Source of the DNA: Rhizobium sp. AAP43
Lineage (GTDB): Bacteria; Pseudomonadota; Alphaproteobacteria; Rhizobiales; Rhizobiaceae
Assembly: GCF_001296045.1 (NCBI RefSeq)
Contig: NZ_LJHS01000045.1
Location: 81,587-145,586 of the forward strand
Length of the DNA stretch: 64,000 nucleotides
Direction: 5' to 3'
In this document: one piece after another, positions 21,950 through 30,923 of the stretch
Position numbering within the stretch: position 1 is the first letter of the stretch
How the letters are laid out: the number at the start of each line of letters is the position of its first letter
The notes under the pieces: model-generated
Told to the model about the DNA's origin: nothing
The model's database searches: none
What the model saw: only the letters and a program-made list of their open reading frames with translations
Translations under genes and position numbers: made by a program

Positions 21950-22057
21950 CTGTCGAACACTCCTGAAAACCAAGCCTTTTGCGCTAACAACGCGCAAGGC
22001 TGAGTTGGTGATCCACCGAAATAAAACAAGAAGACGACATTTTTTTTGAAAAACCGC

Positions 22058-22086
22058 TTGGCAAATCCGACGCGCATCAGTATTAC
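22058..22086 (+). promoter_or_regulatory. Sigma-70 promoter of tRNA-Asn
   Basis: TTGGCA (22058-22063) and TATTAC (22081-22086) are separated by exactly 17 bases. The tRNA begins 28 bases after the -10 element. It is a good housekeeping-type match in the right place. Confidence 0.65.
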
Positions 22087-22113
22087 CCCGCTCACACCGC
22101 CGCAAGCGGCTGT

Positions 22114-22188
22114 TCCCTGGTAGCTCAGCGGTAGAGCATTCGACTGTTAATCGACAGGTCGCCGGTTCGAATCCGGCCCGGGGAGCCA
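22114..22188 (+). tRNA. tRNA-Asn (GTT)
   Basis: The acceptor stem TCCCTGG pairs with CCGGGGA (one T-G pair), followed by G-CCA. The anticodon loop CTGTTAA gives GTT. The D loop is AGCTCAGCGGTAGAGC and the T loop GGTTCGAATCC. Length is 75 bases including the encoded CCA. Confidence 0.96.
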
Positions 22189-22200
22189 TCTCATTCTAAA

Positions 22201-22228
22201 AGGCCCGCGCTTTCTAAGCTGCGGGCCT
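22201..22228 (+). terminator. Terminator of tRNA-Asn
   Basis: AGGCCCGC and GCGGGCCT form an 8-bp stem with a 12-base loop, followed by TTTTCTTTTT. It starts 13 bases after the tRNA. Confidence 0.88.
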
Positions 22229-22357
22229 TTTTCTTTTTGCACGTCCAGACGGATTTTGTGTCAAAACGGTGCGATCATGCCGCCCGGCGAAACATCCTCT
22301 TCACCTTTGCCTGCTAATTCAGTCCCAGAACGAGTGGCACGAGAAGGAGATCGGCCA

Positions 22358-22585
22358 ATGTGGCTGCAGCTTCACGACGGGGACGGTTTTCCCTTTTTCG
22401 TCAATATGAACAACGTGGTGGACTTCCGCTGGTACCAGCGCGAGGGCTATACATGCCTCCTCACGACAGCGCCCGTTGCCGAAAAGCTGCACCGTCTTTT
22501 CGTGCGTGAAAGCGCTGACCAGATCATGGCCATGATCCGCGCCGAAGAAGCACGCCTCGCCGGACGCAGCCGGGTCGCCGCCTGA
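22358..22585 (+). CDS. Conserved hypothetical protein (75 residues)
   Basis: AGAAGGAGA lies eight bases upstream of the ATG at 22358, which opens MWLQLHDGDGFPFFVNMNNV. The frame is open to 22256, but upstream residues are low-complexity. The product is a small soluble protein with a beta-rich N-terminus (VDFRWYQREGYTCLLTTAP) and a C-terminal helix. It resembles small flagellar/FlbD-like beta proteins only loosely. No function assigned. Confidence 0.65.
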   Translation: MWLQLHDGDGFPFFVNMNNVVDFRWYQREGYTCLLTTAPVAEKLHRLFVRESADQIMAMIRAEEARLAGRSRVAA

Positions 22586-22709
22586 CCCGCGACGGACCGA
22601 TCCTCGGCGATTGCCGATATAAATCGTCCGTCGCAATGATCCTTCACGCGACGGGCTTCGTACGGCGTGGGTAAGCACCTTCTTACCCCGCCGCACAGGT
22701 CACTGCCCC

Positions 22710-24164
22710 ATGCCCGCATCCAATCCCTCTGAAAAGATCCTGATTCTCTGGTTCCGCAAGGATCTGAGACTGGCCGACAATGCAGCCCTCTCGACCGCCG
22801 TCGACGAGGGCTTTCGTATTCTGCCCGTCTACATCCGCGAACCCGGGTCGGCCGGCACCGGCCCCTTGGGGGCCGCACAAGCCTGGTGGCTGCATCATTC
22901 GCTCACCGCCCTTGCCGCGAGCCTGGAGACGCTCGGCGCGAGGCTTGTATTGCGCTCAGGTCCGGCCGACAGCGTTCTTTCATCACTGATTGCGGAAACC
23001 GGGGCCAGCGCCGTCTTCTGGAACCGCCGCTACGATCCGCGAGGAATCGTAATCGACCGCGCGATCAAGGCCGAGCTTTCCGAACGCGGCCTCGAGCTGC
23101 GCAGCTTTGCCGGCCAGATCCTGCATGAACCGACCAAGTTGAAAACCGGGGCCGGCGGACATTTCCGCGTCTACACACCCTTCTGGCGAGCGCTGGATGG
23201 ATCAGGCGAGCCAGCGGAACCAATCCCCGCGCCAAAAGCGCTTTCTGCACCGGCGGACTGGCCAGAGAGCGAAGCGCTCGAGCGCTGGGCTCTGTTGCCG
23301 ACCAAACCCGACTGGGCTGCCCCCTTCAATGACGTATGGACACCGGGTGAGGCTGGCGCGCATCATCGTCTAGACGCTTTCATCAAGACGGGCCTCAAGG
23401 GCTATCGTGAACGCCGCGACTTTGCCGCTGAGCCGCATGTCTCGATGCTCTCACCGCACCTGGCGCTCGGCGAAATCTCGCCAGCGTCCGTCTGGCAGGC
23501 AACGCGCGGCCTTTCCGACGACTATTCGAGCGAAGACACCATCCATTTCCGCAAGGAACTGGTCTGGCGCGATTTCTCCTACCACCTGCTCTTCCACTTC
23601 CCCGATCTCGCGACCAGGAACTGGAACGCCAAGTTCGATGCCTTCCCCTGGCAGGATGCACCAGACCTGCTTCAAAAATGGCAGAAGGGTGAGACAGGCT
23701 ACCCGATCGTCGATGCCGGCATGCGCCAGCTCTGGCAGACCGGCTTCATGCACAACCGCGTGCGCATGATTGTCGCCTCGTTCCTGATCAAGGACCTTTT
23801 GATCGACTGGCGCGAAGGCGAGCGCTGGTTCCGCGACACGCTCGTCGATGCCGACCCGGCCTCGAATGCCGCCAGCTGGCAATGGGTCGCCGGCTCTGGC
23901 GCCGACGCCGCGCCCTTCTTCCGCATTTTCAACCCGATCACCCAGGGCGAGAAATTCGACCCCGAGGGCATTTACGTCCGCCGATTCGTGCCGGAACTGA
24001 AGGCGATGCCGAACAAATTCGTCCACCGCCCGTTTGACGCACCGCTAACGGTGCTCAGGGACGCAGGGGTCAGCCTCGGCAAGACCTATCCGGCACCGAT
24101 TGTGGATCACAGCAAGGCCAGGGACGCGGCGATGGCGGCGTTTCAGAAGCTGAGGGCGGAGTGA
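22710..24164 (+). CDS. phrB: Deoxyribodipyrimidine photolyase
   Basis: This flavoprotein repairs UV cyclobutane dimers using blue light. The 484-residue product begins with the DNA-photolyase alpha/beta domain (LILWFRKDLRLADNAALSTA). The C-terminal FAD-binding region contains ELVWRDFSYHLLFHFPDLAT, GYPIVDAGMRQLWQTGFMHN and NAASWQWVAGSGADAAPFFR. These residues are conserved in class I CPD photolyases. It is monocistronic. Confidence 0.94.
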   Translation: MPASNPSEKILILWFRKDLRLADNAALSTAVDEGFRILPVYIREPGSAGTGPLGAAQAWWLHHSLTALAASLETLGARLVLRSGPADSVLSSLIAETGASAVFWNRRYDPRGIVIDRAIKAELSERGLELRSFAGQILHEPTKLKTGAGGHFRVYTPFWRALDGSGEPAEPIPAPKALSAPADWPESEALERWALLPTKPDWAAPFNDVWTPGEAGAHHRLDAFIKTGLKGYRERRDFAAEPHVSMLSPHLALGEISPASVWQATRGLSDDYSSEDTIHFRKELVWRDFSYHLLFHFPDLATRNWNAKFDAFPWQDAPDLLQKWQKGETGYPIVDAGMRQLWQTGFMHNRVRMIVASFLIKDLLIDWREGERWFRDTLVDADPASNAASWQWVAGSGADAAPFFRIFNPITQGEKFDPEGIYVRRFVPELKAMPNKFVHRPFDAPLTVLRDAGVSLGKTYPAPIVDHSKARDAAMAAFQKLRAE

Positions 24165-24270
24165 GCTGAGATCACCAATTGAAATCAAAAGTTGCACGAG
24201 GGGAGCCATGGCGACCCGCAGAGACCCATGTTAACGGTTTGCAAGCTCATAACCCGCTGCGGGCATCCCA

Positions 24271-25176
24271 ATGACGATATCACTCCACCGCTGGTTTATG
24301 GTCGCCGGCACATTCCTGATCCCAGCCGTTGTAGCCAGCATCTTTTCCTTGCGCCAACCCAACGAGGAAACGGAAGACTTCACGCGTTTCTTCATCAGCG
24401 CGGTCGCAGATGGCGAGAACGACGACAATCGGATGGTCACCCGTTGGGGCAATCCTCTCCACGTCTGCGTGGTCGGCACCCCGTCGGAGGCAAGCAGATT
24501 TCGCGTTCAGCGCTTTTTGTCGTTGATACGAACCAGCACCGCTTTGGACATCGAGGAGACCTTTCACGACAATGTCACAGCCTGTTCCAGTCTCACCTTC
24601 CTCCATGTGCATATTCATGCAGGTGGCTATGAAGCGAAACTAAAAATAATCGAAGATATCTCCTTCATTGCCAGCAAGGTTGGCGCGACCAAGCCCATTG
24701 ACATTCCCATGGACACGAATGGCATGGGCGTCATTTTCGCAAATGATCGGCAAGAACCCTTTGCCTATGCCGCGATGTCGGAATTTGGTGGCGGGAAGAC
24801 CGCTGAGGACGAGATCATCGCCAACAATGTCATTCAGCAAGAGATTCTCCAGATCCTCCTAGCCGCAAAAGACATAAAGGTAACGTTCAAGCCGCGATCC
24901 CTGATCCAAGAGCGCTGGCGGCGCGAGATAGGCGCGGAAGAGCTCGCCGAAAGCACGTCTGCAAAACGGCAATGGATGGCAGATAACGTGAAGAATATCT
25001 GCCTCTACGATTTGATCGCACTCAAAACACTGTTTTCGCGAGATACGTTTCGGTTCGACGGCACGCTCGGCGCCTATAAGAAGCACATAAGCGAGAAGTT
25101 TGACCTTATGCAACGCGAAGCCAGACAGACCCTTGCTGACCCCTATTATCAATCTCTGATACGCGAGCCGTGCTGA
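24271..25176 (+). CDS. Hypothetical exported protein, possibly DUF2927-like
   Basis: The 301-residue product has an N-terminal hydrophobic segment (WFMVAGTFLIPAVVASIF) that may be a signal or anchor. A middle part reads TRWGNPLHVCVVGTPSE and later EIIANNVIQQEILQILLAAK. That pattern recalls DUF2927 proteins (RW-x-P-hydrophobic strand, then an E-rich helix), but I am not certain. The ribosome site is weak. Base composition is somewhat AT-richer than neighbours, suggesting an accessory gene. Its 3' end overlaps by 28 bases the convergent membrane-protein gene. Confidence 0.6.
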   Translation: MTISLHRWFMVAGTFLIPAVVASIFSLRQPNEETEDFTRFFISAVADGENDDNRMVTRWGNPLHVCVVGTPSEASRFRVQRFLSLIRTSTALDIEETFHDNVTACSSLTFLHVHIHAGGYEAKLKIIEDISFIASKVGATKPIDIPMDTNGMGVIFANDRQEPFAYAAMSEFGGGKTAEDEIIANNVIQQEILQILLAAKDIKVTFKPRSLIQERWRREIGAEELAESTSAKRQWMADNVKNICLYDLIALKTLFSRDTFRFDGTLGAYKKHISEKFDLMQREARQTLADPYYQSLIREPC

Positions 25177-25544
25177 ACGCTGGCAGGTCGCCGCAGAAGG
25201 CGTTGCGTGCCGTAGAGAAGCCATCCCAGCAATTGACCAAGGAACAGGATGGTCAGCAGCCCGACCAGCAGCATCGTAATGGTCGTGACCTGATCCTGGC
25301 TCAGGCGACCGAATGTCGGCACTTCGCGCAACTGGTTGGCCAGCCAGACCACGCTGACGCTCCAGCGGCAGCCCCAGCCTGTGCAGGCCGATTGAAGGCT
25401 TGGGACAAAGGTGACCAGCCACGCGACAGAGACCAGGGCTGCACTTCGCCAGGAATACTGGCGAGTGACCAAGTCCCTCTGGATCTGAAGCCCCCTGGCG
25501 ATCACCAGGAATACACATGCCATAAGCGAAAGAAGGAATATCAT
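25149..25544 (-). CDS. Small integral membrane protein, unknown
   Basis: The 131-residue product has three predicted membrane helices: IFLLSLMACVFLVIA, SAALVSVAWLVTFVPSL and TTITMLLVGLLTILFLGQLL. Between the last two is a soluble loop with two cysteines (SACTGWGCRWS). AGGA lies eight bases upstream of the ATG at 25544. It converges on, and overlaps, the preceding hypothetical gene. No family recognised. Confidence 0.55.
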   Translation of the reverse strand: MIFLLSLMACVFLVIARGLQIQRDLVTRQYSWRSAALVSVAWLVTFVPSLQSACTGWGCRWSVSVVWLANQLREVPTFGRLSQDQVTTITMLLVGLLTILFLGQLLGWLLYGTQRLLRRPASVQHGSRIRD

Positions 25545-25707
25545 GGGGACATCCTGACTGACGTGTGAGCCCTCAGGTTACGCCCGGATTCCAACCTTCC
25601 TCTTAATCAAACCCTTAAAAATTTAGGGAATTACTTAATCGCATTCCCGATGCTGAATTCAGGTATAGGCAGCTGTCGCCTGTCAGTCAGCATAACAACC
25701 AGCTCCC

Positions 25708-26322
25708 TCAATACCCCGGCACCGGCCCATTCGGATTGCGCCGGAAGGCTTCGATATCCCGTTCGATCGCATAGAGATCGAATTCGAGATCGGCGATCTC
25801 GCGCTCGGCGCGGCGGATGTCGCGCTCCAGACGGTCGATCTCGTCGCGCAGGGTGCGGCGCATCTTGCCGTCCTCGGTCCGCTTGATCGCTTCGTAATTG
25901 CGGTCGATCTGCATGTCCTTGAACGATACATCGCTCTTCAGCGAGGAGATGCGCGAGCGGGCGCGGTAGGCCTGCTGGCCAAGGCCATAGCCGCGCAGGA
26001 AGCCGGTGCTCGTCTCAGACGGGCACACATTGTAATAGGCGTCGCCCGCCTCGCCGCGGCTGAGGCCATTCAGCGGCGTGCAATAACGGGTCAGGCCAAC
26101 CTGATAGCCCTGATACCATGTGGTCTGGTCCGGCACGACATTGATGCGGGCGCAGGATTTGACATGGGCGGCGAAGCGCTCCTGCGGATTTTCACCCGCC
26201 CCGCCATCCGCCTGGCCGATGACAGACCAATCGGCGGCCGCACACTCTTCCTTCGACATGGAGTTGCACGAAGATAGCGCGGCCAGGGCGATGCCGACTG
26301 CCGCCCAGAGATAGATACGCAT
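25708..26322 (-). CDS. DUF2799-type lipoprotein
   Basis: The 204-residue product has a lipoprotein signal (YLWAAVGIALAALSSC, lipobox LSSC). The DUF2799 pattern follows: CAAADWSVIGQADG, then YQGYQVGLTRYCTP and GFLRGYGLGQQAYRARSRI. The C-terminal half is a charged coiled coil (EIDRLERDIRRAEREIADLE). The start at 26322 sets the lipobox correctly; the frame open to 26388 is not needed. The function of the family is unknown. Confidence 0.85.
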   Translation of the reverse strand: MRIYLWAAVGIALAALSSCNSMSKEECAAADWSVIGQADGGAGENPQERFAAHVKSCARINVVPDQTTWYQGYQVGLTRYCTPLNGLSRGEAGDAYYNVCPSETSTGFLRGYGLGQQAYRARSRISSLKSDVSFKDMQIDRNYEAIKRTEDGKMRRTLRDEIDRLERDIRRAEREIADLEFDLYAIERDIEAFRRNPNGPVPGY

Positions 26323-26701
26323 GCTGCCCCCCCAAATTGACCTCAAGCCTTGGCTGGCAACCATAGCGGGTCGCCGCATCTCATCCAAGCGCGCGGAGAG
26401 GGCCTTGCACAGACGTTCCTATGGAAGCGATGAGTGCTCCCTAAATTGGCCCGTGTCGATCCGTCGTTTCGGCTCTTCGACACCACGACCGGTGGTGAAG
26501 CAGATGGTTTTTCCCTCGCCCCGCCCACGCACGAAAAGCCATTCCTTGCCTTCTTTCGCCGTCGCGCCGAAAAGACCTGTTCACACGTTGCAACCCCGGC
26601 CCATCATATTCTTGTCCATACAGACGAAATCTCTGGCCCCGGTGGTTTTCTTACCCGCGCATTTGGTTCTAGTGTCCGCGTCAGACGAAAAGGCAGGCAT
26701 C
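26323..26701. other. 379-base intergenic region upstream of cysK
   Basis: It is the divergent promoter region of the DUF2799 lipoprotein gene and the cysK operon. The cysK frame happens to stay open across it, but the translation is not protein-like. I see no riboswitch architecture or strong terminator. Confidence 0.4.
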
Positions 26702-27739
26702 ATGGCATTTCATCCCTCGGTTCTCGAAGCGATCGGCAATACCCCGCTCATCCGGCTGAAGGGCGCCTCGCAGGCGACCGGCTGCACGATCCTCGGCAAG
26801 GCCGAATTCCTCAATCCCGGCCAGTCGGTCAAGGATCGCGCTGCCCTCTTCATCATCCGGGATGCCGAGCGGCGCGGGTTGCTTCGTCCCGGCGGCGTGA
26901 TCGTCGAGGGCACGGCCGGCAATACCGGCATCGGGCTGACACTGGTGGCCAAGGCGCTTGGCTATCGCACCGTGATCGTCATTCCGGAAACCCAGAGCCA
27001 GGAGAAGAAGGATGCGCTGAAGCTGCTCGGCGCAGAACTCGTCGAAGTGCCGGCGGTGCCTTACAAGAACCCGAACAACTACGTGAAGATCTCCGGACGG
27101 CTCGCTGCCCAGCTTGCCAAGACCGAGCCCAATGGTGCGATCTGGGCCAACCAGTTCGACAATACTGTCAATCGCGATGCGCATATCGAAACGACGGCGC
27201 GCGAGATCTTCGAGCAGACCGGCGGCGCGGTCGACGGCTTTATCTGCGCAGTCGGCTCGGGCGGCACGCTTGCCGGCACCGGCATCGGTCTTCGCAACAG
27301 AAAGCCCGGCGTCAAGATCGGCATTGCCGATCCGGAAGGCGCAGCGCTTTACGAGTATTACAAGAACGGCGAGCTGAAATCGGCAGGCTCCTCGATCACC
27401 GAGGGCATCGGCCAGGGCCGCATCACGGCCAACCTCGAAGGCTTCACGCCTGACTTCGCCTATCAGATCCCCGATTCCGAAGCGCTCGACATTGTCTTCG
27501 ACCTTGTCGAGAACGAAGGCCTTTGCCTCGGCGGCTCCTCCGGCATCAACATTGCCGGCGCCATGCGGCTGGCAAAGGATCTCGGCCCGGGCCATACGAT
27601 CGTGACGATCCTGTGCGACTATGGCAATCGCTACCAGTCGAAACTGTTCAACCCGGATTTCCTGCGCTCCAAGGGTCTGCCGATCCCGACCTGGCTCGAA
27701 AAGCGCGCCGATTTCGACCTGCCCTTCGAGACGGCCTGA
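26702..27739 (+). CDS. cysK: Cysteine synthase A (O-acetylserine sulfhydrylase)
   Basis: This PLP enzyme makes cysteine from O-acetylserine and sulfide. The 345-residue product begins AIGNTPLIRLKGASQATGC. The PLP lysine lies in NPGQSVKDRAALFII, with VEGTAGNTGIGLTL (phosphate/substrate loop) and GSGGTLAGTGIGL after it. The C-terminus is about 30 residues longer than in E. coli CysK, as in a rhizobial subtype. The ATG at 26702 is chosen from the family N-terminus. It leads an operon with alaX and the sseA fusion (21-base gaps). Confidence 0.93.
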   Translation: MAFHPSVLEAIGNTPLIRLKGASQATGCTILGKAEFLNPGQSVKDRAALFIIRDAERRGLLRPGGVIVEGTAGNTGIGLTLVAKALGYRTVIVIPETQSQEKKDALKLLGAELVEVPAVPYKNPNNYVKISGRLAAQLAKTEPNGAIWANQFDNTVNRDAHIETTAREIFEQTGGAVDGFICAVGSGGTLAGTGIGLRNRKPGVKIGIADPEGAALYEYYKNGELKSAGSSITEGIGQGRITANLEGFTPDFAYQIPDSEALDIVFDLVENEGLCLGGSSGINIAGAMRLAKDLGPGHTIVTILCDYGNRYQSKLFNPDFLRSKGLPIPTWLEKRADFDLPFETA

Positions 27740-27760
27740 TCCTCATCCGAAAGCATTGCC

Positions 27761-28498
27761 ATGACCACCATCGCCCTTTACCGCGACGATTTCTATCTGG
27801 CGACAGCGGAGGCGGTGGTCACAGCGGTGCATGAGGATGGCGCGATCGAGCTGGACCAGACCTGCTTTTATGCCGCGTCGGGCGGCCAGCCCGGCGATAC
27901 CGGTTTCTTCGAGCGCGAGGATGGCAGCCGCATCCAGCTTTCCGAAACGCGCCATGGGGCCAGCAAGGATGTGATCCTCCACCGTCCGGCCGATGGCGAG
28001 CCCCTGCCCTCGCCTGGCGAAAATCTCGTGCTGCATGTCGACTGGCCACGCCGCTACAAGCTGATGCGCATGCACACCGCCTGCCATCTTCTCTCCGTCG
28101 CCTGCCCCTATCCGATCACAGGAGCTGCCGTTGGCGAGGAGGAGAGCCGCGTCGATTTCGACATGTCGGAGACGATTGACAAGGATCAGGTGACGGCAGA
28201 CCTGATGAAACTCGTCGGCCAAAACCACCCCGTTTATCTACAGTGGATCACCGACGAACAGCTCGCGGCCAATCCGGGAATCGTCAAGTCGAAGAATGTC
28301 CGCCCGCCGGTCGGCCTCGGCCGCGTTAGCCTTGTCTGCATCGGGGAAAACTCCGCCGTTGACAGCCAGCCCTGCGGGGGCACACATGTTTCCGAGACCC
28401 AGGAGGTCGGCGCGATTCATATCGCCAAGATTGAAAAGAAGGGCAAGGAGAACCGCCGGTTCCGCATTCGCTTTGGAGCCCCGGACGCTTCTGCCTGA
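27761..28498 (+). CDS. alaX: Alanyl-tRNA editing protein (AlaX)
   Basis: A free-standing editing domain that hydrolyses Ser- or Gly-tRNA-Ala. The 245-residue product has the start CFYAASGGQPGDTG and both zinc-ligand motifs (RMHTACHLLS and PCGGTHVSET), as in the AlaRS editing domain. No aminoacylation domain is present. It lies 21 bases after cysK and 21 bases before sseA, so the three are probably cotranscribed. Confidence 0.93.
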   Translation: MTTIALYRDDFYLATAEAVVTAVHEDGAIELDQTCFYAASGGQPGDTGFFEREDGSRIQLSETRHGASKDVILHRPADGEPLPSPGENLVLHVDWPRRYKLMRMHTACHLLSVACPYPITGAAVGEEESRVDFDMSETIDKDQVTADLMKLVGQNHPVYLQWITDEQLAANPGIVKSKNVRPPVGLGRVSLVCIGENSAVDSQPCGGTHVSETQEVGAIHIAKIEKKGKENRRFRIRFGAPDASA

Positions 28499-28519
28499 TA
28501 GAAGATACGGGAGAAGTGC

Positions 28520-29947
28520 ATGTCCGGTGAGAAAAGCCGTTTCGTCGTGTCGGCGGATTGGGTCGAAAAGAACCTCGGATCTCCCGAATTCAAGCTTGTC
28601 GACGCATCCTGGTATCTGCCCGCCCACGGCCGCAATGGTGCGGCCGAATATGCAAGCGGCCACATTCCGGGTGCCGTCTTCTTCGATCAGGACGTGATTG
28701 CCGATACGACCACCGGCCTTCCCCATTCGCTCCCCTCGCCATCCTTCTTTGCCCAGGCCGTCGGTCAGCTCGGCATTTCCGCCGAGGATACGATTGTCGT
28801 CTATGATGGCCCCGGCTTCTTCTCCGCGCCCCGAGTCTGGTGGATGTTCCGCGTCATGGGGGCGCGCCGCGTCTACGTGCTTGACGGCGGCTTCGACGGC
28901 TGGAAGACGGAAGGCCGCCCTGTTGAAACCGACCTGCCGGAACCGGCGCCTGTCACCTTCGAAGCAAAGTTCGACCGGGCGAAACTCACGTCCTTCGATC
29001 AGATGTCGGCAATTGCCGACAGTGGCGAAAAGCAGATTGCCGATGCGCGTCCTGCTGGCCGCTTTACCGGCGAGGAGCCGGAACCCCGCGCCGGCATGCG
29101 CTCGGGCCATATGCCGGCCGCACGCAGCGTGCCGGCCGCCTCGCTGTCGGAAAACGGCCGCCTGAAGGATCTCGCCACGCTGCGCTCGATCTTCACCAGC
29201 GCCGGCATCGACCTCAACAATCCGGTGGTCACAAGTTGCGGCTCGGGCGTGACGGCAGCGGTCGTGACGCTGGCACTGGAAAGCCTCGGCCATACCGACA
29301 ATTCGCTCTATGACGGCTCCTGGTCGGAATGGGGGTCCAAGGCCGACACGCCGGTGGCGACAGGCGCTGCCGATCAACTCGCGTCGAAAACCTCCGGCCC
29401 GTTCACGGCACATGTGACGAAGCTCGAAATGACCGCGCCGCCAAAGTCGAGCCTGCCGGTGCCGGTCAATATTCAGACGGCAATCATGCGCACGCATGAA
29501 ATCCCGCTGTCCTTCTATCGCTTCCTGCACCGCCAGGTTGGCGCGCGCTGGCATTGGTATGAGCGTCTGCGCCTGCCGGATGCCCAACTGAAGGCGCTCA
29601 TCCACGCGCCGAAAGTGTCGATCTCGGTGCTCTACGTCAACGGTGCGCCGGCCGGCTTCTTCGAGCTATCGCAGGAGACGGACGATCTCGTCGAACTCTC
29701 CTATTTCGGCCTCTTCGAGCATGCGCTCGGCCTTGGCATCGGCAAGTGGTTCCTGCTGCAATGTCTCTATGCGGCCTGGGCCACCAATCCGAAGAAGGTC
29801 ACAGTCACGACCAATTCGCTCGATCATCCCCGCGCGTTGCAGCTTTACCAGCAGTTCGGCTTCTCGCCGGTCTCAACCTATAATGCGCTCGTCGACCCGA
29901 TCAGCGAGGCGGAACTCACGGCGCTCGTGGTGCGTGGCAGCCTGTAG
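28520..29947 (+). CDS. sseA: 3-mercaptopyruvate sulfurtransferase fused to a GNAT acetyltransferase
   Basis: The 475-residue product has two parts. Residues 1-~285 are a two-domain rhodanese: DASWYLPAHGRNG and HIPGAVFFDQD at the start, then the active-site loop VVTSCGSGVTAAVV. The CGSGVT loop indicates 3-mercaptopyruvate rather than thiosulfate as donor. Residues ~300-475 are a GNAT domain (VLYVNGAPAGFFELSQ; FGLFEHALGLGIGKWFLLQC; HPRALQLYQQFGFSPVSTYN). The frame is continuous; an internal ATG at 29429 (residue 304) could start a separate acetyltransferase, but I see no good ribosome site before it. Free-standing SseA is about 280 residues. Confidence 0.88.
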   Translation: MSGEKSRFVVSADWVEKNLGSPEFKLVDASWYLPAHGRNGAAEYASGHIPGAVFFDQDVIADTTTGLPHSLPSPSFFAQAVGQLGISAEDTIVVYDGPGFFSAPRVWWMFRVMGARRVYVLDGGFDGWKTEGRPVETDLPEPAPVTFEAKFDRAKLTSFDQMSAIADSGEKQIADARPAGRFTGEEPEPRAGMRSGHMPAARSVPAASLSENGRLKDLATLRSIFTSAGIDLNNPVVTSCGSGVTAAVVTLALESLGHTDNSLYDGSWSEWGSKADTPVATGAADQLASKTSGPFTAHVTKLEMTAPPKSSLPVPVNIQTAIMRTHEIPLSFYRFLHRQVGARWHWYERLRLPDAQLKALIHAPKVSISVLYVNGAPAGFFELSQETDDLVELSYFGLFEHALGLGIGKWFLLQCLYAAWATNPKKVTVTTNSLDHPRALQLYQQFGFSPVSTYNALVDPISEAELTALVVRGSL

Positions 29948-29987
29948 AGCCGTCCTCATACGCGCGGAATGATAGGGCATCCAGGCA

Positions 29988-30923
29988 TCACGTAACGAGA
30001 ATGCCTTCACGTTGCGCAATGCCGATGGTTGCGCGCATGCCGCTGTTGAACTCGAGATAGTCAGCCTCGATCCCGTCGCTGAAGATAACACCGTTCTCCG
30101 GCATTTCGGAGAGGACTTCGAGCGGCCCATCGGAACCGAAGCGCCCGAGCACGAGCGAGGCTCGGGTCGTGCGGCTCGGAAAGGGCTCACGCACGGTGAA
30201 GTGCAGTTCAGGGGCATTGCGGGCAAAGGCACCATCCGGCAGGTCGCCGTCCAGCCCGCCAAGTTCCGACAGACCGGCTGCCATGCCCGCATAGATGCTG
30301 CGCAGCCAGCCGGTCGAGCCAAGGCCGGTCGAGACGATGATGCCGCTGGAAGACTGGCGCTCGGATCGCTCCCCCAGGGTCAGCACATAGCGCGCAGAGA
30401 CATGGCTCTTCGGGCCAATGAAGAGATCGTTGACGGCCAGCAGCGAAGCGCCGTTGTTCAGCCGCGCCTCGGCCATGGTCACCGTATCCAGCATCCGTCT
30501 GCCGGCCAGCAGGTCCGGCATCAGGCGTCCGAGATCCTTGGGCACGAATGGCAGCAATACGCCGTCCCAGCGCGCGGGATCAGGATTGACGCCGATGACC
30601 GGCTGCCCGTCGAGATATTTCAGCGTATTGGCCACCAGTCCGTCCTGGCCAAGCACGACGACGATATCGTCGCCGCCAAAGACGAAATTGGGCAGATAGC
30701 GCCGATCGAGCTTCTGAACCCGCAGCCGCTGGCGAAGTGCGGCCTCTGCCTCGGCAACGGCCTGGGCATAGTGTTCATGCTCAGTGAGATAGTCGCCGTA
30801 GTCGGCGCCGAGATGTTCGAGGTAGAAGCGCGCCTGCTGGCGGGTGTTGAAGCGGCGGGTGAGCTCCTCCAGCCGCGTCTCCCTGACCACCATGACCGCC
30901 TTGCGGTCGGTATCCTTGCTCAT
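29988..30923 (-). CDS. Divergent NAD-kinase-like protein
   Basis: The 311-residue product has the NAD-kinase fold but a degraded GGDG motif: DDIVVVLGQDGLVANTLKYL has GQDG where active kinases have GGDG. The Gly-rich substrate loop is present as IIVSTGLGSTGWLRS, with AVNDLFIG for the usual NE motif. The N-terminal ~75 residues are helical and charged. The start overlaps the stop of the SPFH gene by four bases (ATGA), so the two are translationally coupled. It may bind or phosphorylate an NAD-like ligand; activity is uncertain. Confidence 0.82.
   Translation of the reverse strand: MSKDTDRKAVMVVRETRLEELTRRFNTRQQARFYLEHLGADYGDYLTEHEHYAQAVAEAEAALRQRLRVQKLDRRYLPNFVFGGDDIVVVLGQDGLVANTLKYLDGQPVIGVNPDPARWDGVLLPFVPKDLGRLMPDLLAGRRMLDTVTMAEARLNNGASLLAVNDLFIGPKSHVSARYVLTLGERSERQSSSGIIVSTGLGSTGWLRSIYAGMAAGLSELGGLDGDLPDGAFARNAPELHFTVREPFPSRTTRASLVLGRFGSDGPLEVLSEMPENGVIFSDGIEADYLEFNSGMRATIGIAQREGILVT

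Noticed and set aside
21950..22189. Longer form of the small membrane protein beginning MAPRAGFEPATCR
   Set aside because: This leader comes from translating the antisense of tRNA-Asn, a well-known annotation artefact; a GTG with a ribosome site lies downstream.
25603..25618. CtrA site (TTAA-N7-TTAA) upstream of the small membrane protein
   Set aside because: The spacing is eight bases, not seven, and the region is generally AT-rich.
26321..26701. 127-codon N-terminal extension of CysK
   Set aside because: The extra residues are not conserved-looking, and CysK homologues start at the AIGNTPL region.
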